Assembly: GCA_016463455.1 (NCBI GenBank) | Contig: JAEMRG010000156.1 | Span: 1 to 5,100, forward strand | DNA from: Rhodoferax sp. | GTDB lineage: Bacteria > Pseudomonadota > Gammaproteobacteria > Burkholderiales > Burkholderiaceae_C | Direction of reading: 5' to 3' | Length of the DNA stretch: 5,100 nucleotides | Shown here: one piece after another, positions 1 to 5,100 of the stretch | Position numbering within the stretch: the stretch's first letter is position 1 | How the letters are laid out: each line of letters opens with the position of its first letter | The notes under the pieces: generated by a model | What the model was told of the DNA's origin: nothing | Database searches by the model: none | Seen by the model: only the letters and a program-made list of their open reading frames with translations | Made by a program: the position numbers and the translations under genes

Positions 1-15
1 CTTACTTCCCCGATC

Positions 16-21
16 AAAGGA
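16..21 (+). promoter_or_regulatory. Ribosome binding site of ilvE
   Basis: AAAGGA lies 9 bases before ATG 31 and is a good match to the anti-Shine-Dalgarno sequence. It supports this start over the in-frame ATG at 52. Confidence 0.7.
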
Positions 22-30
22 TAGCCCGCC

Positions 31-981
31 ATGACCGCAATGCCCCCCTCCATGTCCGACCGCGACGGCAAAATCTGGATGGACGGTCAGATGGTCGATT
101 GGCGCGAGGCCAAGATCCACGTCCTGAGCCACACCCTGCACTACGGCTGCGGCGCCTTCGAGGGCGTGCGCGCGTACAACACCGTCAAGGGCACTGCGAT
201 TTTTCGCCTGGAAGAGCACACCGAGCGCTTGTTTAACAGCGCCAAGATTTTGCGCATGAACATTCCTTTTTCCAAGGAAGAAGTGATGCAGGCGCAAAAA
301 GACGTAGTGCGTGAGAACAAGCTCGAGAGCTGCTACCTGCGCCCCCTGACCTGGATCGGCGATAAAAAACTAGGCGTATCACCCAAAGGCAACACCATCC
401 ACCTCATGGTCGCCGCCTGGCCTTGGGGCGCTTACCTGGGCGAAGAGGGTATGCAGCGCGGCATCCGCGTCAAAATTTCCAGCTACACCCGCCACCACGT
501 CAACATCACCATGACCCAGGCCAAGGCGGTGAGCAATTACACCAACTCCATCCTGGCCAATATGGAAGCCACCGACGACGGCTATGACGAGGCCATGCTG
601 CTCGATGCCAATGGCTTTGTCAGCGAAGGCGCAGGCGAGAACCTGTTTGTCGTCAAAGACGGCGCGGTCTACACGCCGGACATGTCCGCCGGTGCGCTCA
701 ACGGTATCACCCGCAACACGGTGATGCACATTTGCAAAGACCTGGGCCTTGAGTTGGTGCAAAAGCGAATTACACGCGACGAGGTGTATATCAGCGACGA
801 AGCCTTCTTTACCGGCACCGCCGCCGAGGTCACACCGATCCGCGAACTCGACCGCATTGCGCTGGGCAAGGGCGACTATGTGGGCACACGCGGCCCCATC
901 ACCGAAAAAATCCAGAGCGCTTTTTTTGACATCGTCAATGGCCGCAACCCCAAGTACAGCCACTGGCTGGCACACGTTTGA
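31..981 (+). CDS. ilvE: Branched-chain amino acid aminotransferase (PLP fold type IV)
   Basis: This 316-residue cytoplasmic enzyme should carry out the reversible last step of valine, leucine and isoleucine synthesis, moving the amino group from glutamate to the branched 2-oxo acids with PLP as cofactor. Visible family marks, in order, are HYGCGAFEGVR (residues 37-47), YLRP (102-105), the PLP-binding lysine K165 in TQAKAVSNY, EGAGENLF (199-206, with E203 expected to contact the PLP ring nitrogen) and TGTAAEVTP (261-269). The length is slightly above the usual 305-310 because of a short N-terminal extension. I chose ATG 31 because AAAGGA at 16-21 lies 9 bases upstream; ATG 52 (MSDRDGK) is the alternative start. 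It is the first visible gene of a co-directional unit with the zinc-ribbon gene and waaF. Only 30 bases are visible upstream, so no promoter can be judged. D-amino acid transaminases share the fold, but the length and the HYGxGxFEGxR motif favour IlvE. Confidence 0.95.
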   Translation: MTAMPPSMSDRDGKIWMDGQMVDWREAKIHVLSHTLHYGCGAFEGVRAYNTVKGTAIFRLEEHTERLFNSAKILRMNIPFSKEEVMQAQKDVVRENKLESCYLRPLTWIGDKKLGVSPKGNTIHLMVAAWPWGAYLGEEGMQRGIRVKISSYTRHHVNITMTQAKAVSNYTNSILANMEATDDGYDEAMLLDANGFVSEGAGENLFVVKDGAVYTPDMSAGALNGITRNTVMHICKDLGLELVQKRITRDEVYISDEAFFTGTAAEVTPIRELDRIALGKGDYVGTRGPITEKIQSAFFDIVNGRNPKYSHWLAHV

Positions 982-1007
982 AGTTTGCCCCCACGCACGC
1001 AGCACCT

Positions 1008-1214
1008 ATGTCCAAATCGCTTGTCACCCTGCTCGCCAAAGACCTCAATCCCCAAGGCGGCGTGTTTTGCCCCAGCCCGTTGGCCGATATGAAAACCTGG
1101 AACACACACCCCAAGGTCTATCTGGACATCGCCCGCAAAGGCGAAGCCAAATGCCCGTATTGCGGCACCGTCTATAAGCTCAAGGACGGCGAACATTTCG
1201 ACGCCCACCACTAA
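1008..1214 (+). CDS. Small zinc-ribbon protein, zf-CHCC family
   Basis: This is a 68-residue protein with one zinc-binding module. The likely ligands are C21 (in FCPSP), H34 (in NTHP), and C49 and C52 (in CPYCGTVYKL). The C-H-C-C order and the GEAKCPYCG core match the bacterial zf-CHCC domain, which is related to the 13-kDa accessory subunit (NDUFS6 type) of mitochondrial complex I. The molecular role of the stand-alone bacterial protein is not established, and I do not assign one. ATG 1008 gives the N-terminal length usual for the family, with the conserved LLAKDL near residue 8. TTG 978 is in frame and overlaps the ilvE stop as TTGA, so a coupled start adding 10 residues is possible; neither site has a strong Shine-Dalgarno sequence. 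The gene sits 26 bases after ilvE, and its last 20 bases overlap the proposed waaF start, so the three are probably cotranscribed. Confidence 0.87.
   Translation: MSKSLVTLLAKDLNPQGGVFCPSPLADMKTWNTHPKVYLDIARKGEAKCPYCGTVYKLKDGEHFDAHH
1182..1186 (+). promoter_or_regulatory. Ribosome binding site proposed for waaF at ATT 1195
   Basis: AAGGA lies inside the 3' end of the zinc-ribbon gene, 8 bases before ATT 1195. No comparable site precedes the alternative CTG at 1219. This spacing is the main reason for choosing ATT. Placement within the upstream coding region would allow translational coupling. Confidence 0.5.
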
Positions 1215-2226
1215 CACCCTGGTCATCGCGCCCCAGTGGATTGGGGACGCGGTCATGACCGAACCCCTGTTGCGCGTTTTGCACGAGCGCGGTGAGCGCA
1301 TCACCGTCGGCGCCCTGCCCTGGGTGGCACCGGTGTACCGCTCCATGGCGGCGGTGGCCGAGGTGATCGAGCTGCCCTTTGCCCATGGCGGTTTGCAATG
1401 GTCGGCGCGCCGCGCCATGGCCCGGCAAATGCGCGGGCGGTTTCAACGAGCCGTCGTCTGCCCCAACTCATTCAAAAGCGCCTTGCTGCCCTTTTGGGCT
1501 GGGGTCCCCGAGCGCCTGGGCTACCACGGCGAGGCGCGCTATGGGCTGCTGACGCGTCGGCTGAGCAACCCGGACAAATACGCCCTCCCGCCTATGGTCG
1601 ATTGGTATGGCGCCCTGGCCGATGGCGCTCTGCCTGTGGACGCCCAGCCGCGTATGCAGGTAGCGGAGCAGGCCTGCCAAGAAGCCATGCTCGCACAGGG
1701 CGTGCAGGCCAAGCGCTACTTTGTGCTCGTACCCGGCGCGGAATACGGCCCCGCCAAGCGCTGGCCGGCGGCACACTTCGCGGCGCTGGCGCAGCAATTG
1801 ATTAACAAACACCAGTTGCCAGTGCTTTTGCTGGGCTCGGCCAAAGACGCGGAGGTATGCGCCCAGATCGCATCGACGGTCAACGCCGCACAGCCGGGCA
1901 TTTGCCATAACTTGGCCGGGCGCACCTCCCTGCAAGACGCCATCGCCCTGGTCGCCGGAGCGCTGGCCATGGTGAGCAATGATTCGGGCTTGATGCATGT
2001 GGCCGCCGCACTGGGCGTGCCTCAAGTGGCCATCTTTGGCTCGTCCAGCCCCTTGCACACGCCGCCGCTCAGCCCCCTGGCGCAGGTGATCTGGCTGAAA
2101 CAGGATGCCCACTACCAGCCGCCCCTCGACTGCGCGCCCTGCTTCGCGCGCCAATGCCCGCTGGGGCATACGCGCTGCCTGGGCGATGTCACGGTGGCGA
2201 TGGTGGTGGCTCGTTTAGACGCCTGA
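1195..2226 (+). CDS. waaF: ADP-heptose:LPS heptosyltransferase II, with an apparent non-canonical start
   Basis: This GT-B fold, family GT9 enzyme acts at the inner face of the cytoplasmic membrane and adds the second L-glycero-D-manno-heptose to the LPS inner core. Numbered from 1195 it has 343 residues, close to the 348 of E. coli WaaF. Motifs are LVIAPQWIGDAVM (residues 9-21, D18 being the expected catalytic aspartate), an N-terminal-domain block around PNSFKSALLPFWAG, PGAEYGPAKRWP (180-191), SNDSGLMHVAAALG (261-274, ADP-heptose side) and a cysteine-rich tail C313-x2-C316-x4-C321-x6-C328 as in other betaproteobacterial members. The first ATG in frame, at 1255, falls inside the catalytic motif and would remove D18, so it cannot be the true start. 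From the upstream stop at 1099 to 1255 there is no in-frame ATG, GTG or TTG. ATT 1195 has AAGGA 8 bases upstream and yields (M)STPTTNTLVIAP; CTG 1219 is a weaker option. Function is nearly certain; the start is inferred. Confidence 0.93.
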   Translation: MSTPTTNTLVIAPQWIGDAVMTEPLLRVLHERGERITVGALPWVAPVYRSMAAVAEVIELPFAHGGLQWSARRAMARQMRGRFQRAVVCPNSFKSALLPFWAGVPERLGYHGEARYGLLTRRLSNPDKYALPPMVDWYGALADGALPVDAQPRMQVAEQACQEAMLAQGVQAKRYFVLVPGAEYGPAKRWPAAHFAALAQQLINKHQLPVLLLGSAKDAEVCAQIASTVNAAQPGICHNLAGRTSLQDAIALVAGALAMVSNDSGLMHVAAALGVPQVAIFGSSSPLHTPPLSPLAQVIWLKQDAHYQPPLDCAPCFARQCPLGHTRCLGDVTVAMVVARLDA

Positions 2227-2240
2227 GGGGAATTTGCAGG

Positions 2241-2269
2241 CAAAAAAAAGTCACCCCGAAGGGTGACTT
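2241..2269 (-). terminator. Strong rho-independent terminator, minus strand
   Basis: A perfect 9-bp stem pairs 2248-2256 with 2261-2269 around a 4-base loop. On the minus strand the loop is UUCG closed by a C-G pair, a very stable tetraloop, and the stem runs directly into eight T residues (complement of 2242-2249). On the plus strand the stem is followed by GTAAATG with no T run, so it is unlikely to stop waaF transcripts. It points leftwards and would end the histidine kinase operon, or a short RNA arising in 2270-2500. Confidence 0.85.
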
Positions 2270-2437
2270 GTAAATGTCTCCGGGGAGACTTCGTTGGAAC
2301 CGTTAAATTCTTTACTTTTTCGGGGCTTTAGCCCTCTTGATGTCGTGACAGCGATGGGGTGAATTCTGATCGCCTCAAAACGATACCGGTATCCCCCATG
2401 CGGGTGAATATTCAGGTATTTCTTTGCCTTGTGCGCC
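2241..2437 (-). ncRNA. Candidate 3'-UTR-derived small RNA (weak)
   Basis: On the minus strand, about 170 bases separate the first inverted repeat after the kinase from a strong terminator ending in a run of eight T. The last 70 bases can fold into the 2276-2289 hairpin followed by the UUCG-loop terminator, a layout seen in Hfq-binding RNAs released from messenger 3' ends. I found no convincing separate promoter: weak AT-rich elements near 2408-2413 have poor spacing. It may be only a long 3' UTR. The 5' end is a guess. Confidence 0.22.
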
Positions 2438-2472
2438 AAAACCCTCTGTTTCAAAGACGCCCAGAGGGTTTT
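2438..2472. terminator. 11-bp inverted repeat, possible bidirectional terminator
   Basis: A perfect inverted repeat pairs 2438-2448 (AAAACCCTCTG) with 2462-2472 (CAGAGGGTTTT) across a 13-base loop. Each strand ends in a four-T stretch that is part of the stem. It begins 28 bases after the kinase stop on the minus strand and lies 211 bases after the waaF stop on the plus strand, so it could attenuate both convergent transcripts. The short T run and large loop make it weaker than the hairpin at 2241-2269. Confidence 0.55.
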
Positions 2473-2500
2473 AGGCCTGAAAGGGCTTGCGCACGGGGTT

Positions 2501-3715
2501 TTACAGTGGCAGCCGCAAGCTAAAGCAGGATCCGCCTTCGGGGCGGTTGCTGCATAGCACCGAACCGCCATGGCGCTGGGCAATCGATTTGACCAAGGCC
2601 AGACCCAGCCCCACGCCGCCATCTTTCTCCGAGGCGCCGGGTAGGCGGTAGAAGGGCTCAAATATGCGCTCGCGTAAGGCCAGAGGCACACCTGGCCCCT
2701 GGTCCAGCACATCGACCACCGCAAAGCCCGCTTCCTGGCGCAATTGCAAGTGCAGCTCGCCGCCGCCATGGCGATTGGCGTTTTCCAGTAAGTTGCGCAG
2801 CGCACGCCGCAATAGTTTGCTCACGCCAGGCACCGACAAGTGCGCTGGGGGATCTTGCAAAAGCGCCTGTACCCGTGCGCACTCTTCGGCCGCCAGACCC
2901 ACCAAATCCACCGGCTCGAAGCTGCCTATGTCCGCCTCCTGCGAGTCCAAACGGCTGGCCAGCAGGATTTCGTCGATCAACATATCGAGCTCTTGCAAAT
3001 TGCGCTCTATCGCCAATCTGCGCTGCGCCACCGCCTGGCCCGAGGCATCGCCCATGAGTTCCAGGCCCATGCGAATGCGCGCCAGGGGCGAGCGCAGTTC
3101 GTGCGAGGCATTGGCCAGCAAGGATTTTTGCGAGGCCAGCAGCGCATCGCGCGACTGCAGCAAGGCCTCTATCCGCGCTGCGGCATGGTTAAAGCGCTGC
3201 GCCAAAAAGCCCACCTCATCCTCGCCTTGGGCCGCTACCCGCACGCCCAAATCGCCCTGGCCCCAACGCTCTACGCCCGCTTGCAGGTCTTCCAGGCGGC
3301 GCGTCAGCCGCCGGACTATGGGATAAGTCGCCAGCGCCACTGCCAAAGCCACCAATGCCAGGGTGCCGAAAAAACCCAAGGGCGCAAACCAGCTTTTGCG
3401 CGGCGGACGCGGCAAATGTACGTGCACGGTTTGACCGTCCTGCAATTGCACAACAAATTCGGGCCCGCGGCCAAAGCTGCCACGGCCTTCGTCGTCCTGC
3501 GCATCTTGCCAACCTTCAGGCGGCCCCGGTGGCGGCGAATGCATGCGCCGCGCGCTGCCACGGCCTATCACCTCGCCCTGGGGGTTGCGCAGCACCACCT
3601 CGCGCAAAGGCGGCTCCGTGTTCATGCGCCAGGCCACGCCCACCAAAAAGGTGAGTACGGCCACTGCGAGCACCACAGCGGCCCAGATGCGGACGTACAG
3701 TTTTTGAAAAAACAT
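2501..3715 (-). CDS. Membrane sensor histidine kinase, Cpx/Rst-like (OmpR-type partner)
   Basis: This 404-residue inner-membrane kinase is expected to autophosphorylate on H205 and pass the phosphate to the regulator encoded just upstream. Domains in order: first membrane helix about 9-28; a short periplasmic loop about 30-107 with a proline-rich stretch (HSPPPGPPEGW, 59-69); second helix about 111-133; HAMP linker about 135-186; dimerisation helix with the H-box ASHELRSPLARIRM (203-216); and an ATPase domain with N-box NLLENANRH (308-316), G1 DQGPGVP (338-344), F-box IFEPFYR (351-357) and G2 GVGLGLALV (367-375). All catalytic boxes are intact, so both kinase and phosphatase activity are plausible. 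The sensor loop is about 80 residues, shorter than that of E. coli CpxA, and the stimulus cannot be read from sequence. ATG 3715 lies 19 bases after the regulator stop with a weak AGCAGG upstream, indicating one transcript. CpxA or RstB are the nearest types I recognise; orthology is not proven. Confidence 0.93.
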   Translation of the reverse strand: MFFQKLYVRIWAAVVLAVAVLTFLVGVAWRMNTEPPLREVVLRNPQGEVIGRGSARRMHSPPPGPPEGWQDAQDDEGRGSFGRGPEFVVQLQDGQTVHVHLPRPPRKSWFAPLGFFGTLALVALAVALATYPIVRRLTRRLEDLQAGVERWGQGDLGVRVAAQGEDEVGFLAQRFNHAAARIEALLQSRDALLASQKSLLANASHELRSPLARIRMGLELMGDASGQAVAQRRLAIERNLQELDMLIDEILLASRLDSQEADIGSFEPVDLVGLAAEECARVQALLQDPPAHLSVPGVSKLLRRALRNLLENANRHGGGELHLQLRQEAGFAVVDVLDQGPGVPLALRERIFEPFYRLPGASEKDGGVGLGLALVKSIAQRHGGSVLCSNRPEGGSCFSLRLPL

Positions 3716-3734
3716 GCGGCCTGCTGGCTAGCGC

Positions 3735-4460
3735 TCAGTCCTGCTGGCGGGCAAAGACGTAGCCGACGCCACGCACCGTCAGGATGCGACGGGGATTTTT
3801 GACATCCGCCTCTATCGCCGCACGGATGCGGCCCATGTGCACATCAATCGAACGGTCAAAGGCCTCCAGCTCGCGCCCGCGCACCGCCTCCATGATCTGG
3901 TCGCGCGTCAGTACGCGCCCAGCGCGCTCGGCCATAGCCAGCAGCAAATCAAATTGGTAGGAAGTCAGCTCACACGCGTGGCCGGCCACCGACACGGTGC
4001 GGGCATTGCGGTCGATTTCTAGGGAGCCGAAATGCAGATTTTTTTGTGCGCCGGGTTTGGCCGGGTCCGCGCTGCCTCTGCGCAATATGGCGCGGATCCG
4101 GGCCAGCAATTCACGCGGTTCAAATGGCTTGGGCAAGTAGTCGTCCGCGCCGATTTCCAAGCCGATAACCCGGTCCACGGAGTCACCTTTGGCCGTCAGC
4201 ATCAGCACCGGCGTGCCGGCTTGGGGGCCGTTGAGTGCCCGAATACGCCGGCATACTTCCAGGCCATCCATGTCGGGCAACATCAAGTCCAAAATGACTA
4301 GGTCATAGGCCGGACCGGCAGATAGTTTGTTGCTCAACAAATCCAGGCCTATTTGTCCGGTCGGCGCATGCCCGACTTTGAAAGCGTTTTGCTCCAGGTA
4401 TTCGGCCACCATGGCGGCCAGGCGGCTATCGTCTTCAATGATTAACAGGTGTTGGCTCAT
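3735..4460 (-). CDS. Response regulator, OmpR/PhoB family, CpxR-like
   Basis: This 241-residue cytoplasmic DNA-binding regulator forms the pair with the downstream kinase. The receiver domain (about 4-118) has the acidic pair E9/D10, phosphoacceptor D58 in LVILDLMLPDMDG, the switch threonine T89 and K111 in LPKPF. After a linker (about 128-141), a winged-helix domain (about 144-237) carries LTSYQFDLL, the recognition region FDRSIDVHMGRIRAAI (201-216) and the wing TVRGVGYVFA. GLEIGADDYLPKPF, REL-ARIRAILRR and FDRSIDVH closely resemble CpxR/RstA-type regulators. The start at ATG 4460 gives the normal N-terminus MSQHLLIIEDD; the nearest purine-rich site (AGGA) is about 13 bases upstream, longer than ideal. 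A perfect GTAAA-N5-GTAAA lies 56-70 bases upstream, suggesting autoregulation. No key residue is missing. Confidence 0.94.
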   Translation of the reverse strand: MSQHLLIIEDDSRLAAMVAEYLEQNAFKVGHAPTGQIGLDLLSNKLSAGPAYDLVILDLMLPDMDGLEVCRRIRALNGPQAGTPVLMLTAKGDSVDRVIGLEIGADDYLPKPFEPRELLARIRAILRRGSADPAKPGAQKNLHFGSLEIDRNARTVSVAGHACELTSYQFDLLLAMAERAGRVLTRDQIMEAVRGRELEAFDRSIDVHMGRIRAAIEADVKNPRRILTVRGVGYVFARQQD

Positions 4461-4461
4461 G

Positions 4462-4473
4462 CTAGAAGTCTAG
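4462..4473. repeat. Short inverted repeat CTAGA-AG-TCTAG before the regulator start
   Basis: Two 5-bp arms separated by two bases end two bases before the regulator ATG, in its leader. CTAG is a rare tetranucleotide in most proteobacteria, and it occurs twice here. It could be a small operator or a leader structure that hampers ribosome access; it may equally be chance. Confidence 0.3.
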
Positions 4474-4515
4474 TCCTGTGTCTTGGGCTATTCATGCCGC
4501 CGCGGGGTCTTCATC

Positions 4516-4530
4516 GTAAAGTTGGGTAAA
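4516..4530 (-). promoter_or_regulatory. Putative CpxR-type box upstream of the regulator gene
   Basis: On the plus strand the sequence reads GTAAA, five bases (GTTGG), GTAAA, an exact match to the E. coli CpxR-box consensus GTAAA-N5-GTAAA; facing the regulator gene it reads TTTAC-N5-TTTAC. It lies 56-70 bases before the regulator ATG. About 21 bases further downstream is TGAATA (4494-4489, minus strand), a possible -10 element, which would put the box near the -35 position. The match is seen directly; binding is inferred from the CpxR-like protein encoded next to it. Confidence 0.5.
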
Positions 4531-4563
4531 CCTCCCGCGCCGGGGCACAGGGTAGCCCAGCCC

Positions 4564-5100
4564 TCAAGCGGCATCGGGTGGGCTCTTTGCTTTGCGCTGA
4601 ACCCGGGAGGCCAACCACACCAGCAGCAGCACCGGCAAACCCAGCAAGGCGGTAGAAGTATAAAAATCGGCATAGCCAAAGGTATCGACATACTTGCCGG
4701 AAAAGCCCGCCACAAACTTGGGCAGCAAGAGCATCATGGAGCTGAACAAGGCGTATTGGGTGGCCGAATACTGCACATTGGTCAAGGACGACAAATAGGC
4801 AATAAATGCGGAGGAGGCAATGCCACTGGCCAGGTTGTCGGCCGACACCACCCAAATGAGCGCAGTCACATCATGGCCCCGCGTGCTCAGCCAGGCAAAT
4901 AACAAGTTGGTGGCGGCACTGAGCGCCGCGCCGAGCATCAACACCCGCATAACGCCCATGCGCAGCGCTAATGCGCCGCCGATAAATGCGCCGGCCAGGG
5001 TCATGATGACGCCATAGACTTTGGTCACCGCGGCCACTTCGTCTTTGCTAAAGCCCATGTCCACATAAAACGGGTTGGCCATGATGCCCATCACCACATC
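4564..5100 (-). CDS. ampG: AmpG-like muropeptide permease, C-terminal part (5' end outside window)
   Basis: The reading frame is open to the window edge (the codon at 5098-5100 is sense), so only the last 178 residues are seen. The family is about 420-490 residues. AmpG is a major facilitator that imports GlcNAc-anhydroMurNAc peptides across the inner membrane for peptidoglycan recycling, and in some bacteria it feeds AmpR-controlled beta-lactamase induction. The segment MANPFYVDMGFSKDEVAAV, the following glycine-rich helix (VYGVIMTLAGAFIGGALAL) and YSATQYALFSSMMLLLPK match the AmpG second half. About five membrane helices are visible, the last one (FYTSTALLGLPVLLLVWLAS) followed by a short basic tail. 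It lies 103 bases upstream of the regulator gene on the same strand; no clear terminator separates them, so partial cotranscription is possible. A related PAT/AmpG-type transporter with another substrate cannot be excluded from the C-terminal half alone. Confidence 0.85.
   Translation of the reverse strand, partial: DVVMGIMANPFYVDMGFSKDEVAAVTKVYGVIMTLAGAFIGGALALRMGVMRVLMLGAALSAATNLLFAWLSTRGHDVTALIWVVSADNLASGIASSAFIAYLSSLTNVQYSATQYALFSSMMLLLPKFVAGFSGKYVDTFGYADFYTSTALLGLPVLLLVWLASRVQRKAKSPPDAA

Larger units (their letters stand above)
2227..2500. other. Gene-free convergent intergenic region (274 bases)
   Basis: No convincing protein gene is present. An open minus-strand frame runs out of the kinase region and ends inside the terminator stem at 2251-2253, but it has no sign of selection. 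Besides the two hairpins listed separately, the region holds a 12-bp palindrome GATACCGGTATC (2382-2393) and small hairpins at 2276-2289 (GTCTC/GAGAC) and 2323-2334 (GGGC/GCCC). The stretch 2300-2320 is rich in A and T compared with the flanking genes. Read on the minus strand, the whole region is a likely 3' untranslated region of the two-component operon. Confidence 0.6.

Noticed and set aside
379..1005. Minus-strand open frame opposite ilvE
   Set aside because: It lies wholly over the well-supported ilvE gene, has low-complexity alanine/valine/glycine composition and no recognisable motif.
1468..2169. Minus-strand open frame opposite waaF
   Set aside because: It is a shadow of waaF with no domain-like pattern or ribosome site.
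1255..2226. ATG 1255 as the waaF start
   Set aside because: It would remove the LVIAPQWIGD strand and the catalytic aspartate that all heptosyltransferases of this family need.
2323..2334. GGGC-TTTA-GCCC hairpin as the waaF terminator on the plus strand
   Set aside because: The stem is only four base pairs, and what follows (TCTTGATG) is not a T run.
2357..2413. Repeated GGGTGAATTC / GGGTGAATATTC motifs as a repeat family
   Set aside because: There are only two imperfect copies with unequal spacing, too little to call a repeat or an array.
2251..2805. Minus-strand open frame running from inside the kinase gene into the gap
   Set aside because: Most of it overlaps the kinase in another frame, and it ends inside the terminator stem. 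The gap-only part (about 60 residues) has no start with a ribosome site and no family resemblance.
2840..3802. Long plus-strand open frame (320 codons) opposite the histidine kinase
   Set aside because: The minus strand carries a complete kinase with every catalytic box. The plus frame shows no domain and is a by-product of GC-rich codon bias.
4461..4563. Terminator for ampG in the gap before the regulator
   Set aside because: The best minus-strand stem (around 4537-4548) is about four base pairs and is followed by AGGTTTA, which is not a convincing terminator.

Overview
The window looks like chromosomal DNA of a GC-rich betaproteobacterium, most likely Burkholderiales and close to Comamonadaceae (for example the Rhodoferax/Acidovorax group). 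I infer this from codon use, from the betaproteobacterial form of the heptosyltransferase (C-terminal cysteine-rich tail, WIGDAVM-type N-terminus) and from the gene order ilvE, zinc-finger gene, waaF. There is no sign of mobile elements, CRISPR, rRNA or tRNA.

Left half, + strand (31-2226): a tightly packed three-gene unit. ilvE (branched-chain amino acid aminotransferase) is followed after 26 bases by a 68-residue zf-CHCC zinc-ribbon protein. Its 3' end overlaps the start of waaF (ADP-heptose:LPS heptosyltransferase II). The waaF start is the most unusual coding feature here: no ATG, GTG or TTG exists in frame upstream of the catalytic WIGD motif, and the best start is an ATT at 1195 preceded by AAGGA at 1182-1186.

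Centre (2227-2500): a 274-base gene-free gap between convergent units. It holds a strong minus-strand terminator (2241-2269), a second 11-bp inverted repeat that could act in both directions (2438-2472), a 12-bp palindrome, and a structured 3' untranslated stretch of the minus-strand operon.

Right half, - strand (5100-2501): the C-terminal part of an AmpG-type muropeptide permease (cut by the window edge), then a 103-base gap, an OmpR/CpxR-like response regulator, a 19-base gap and its membrane histidine kinase. The gap upstream of the regulator contains an exact GTAAA-N5-GTAAA, the consensus of the enterobacterial CpxR box. This suggests that the pair is a Cpx-like envelope-stress system that regulates itself.

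The genes share a cell-envelope theme: LPS inner-core synthesis, peptidoglycan recycling and an envelope-type two-component system. I see no wholly new system. The points most worth following up are the waaF start codon, the Cpx-type box and the structured 3' end of the two-component operon.
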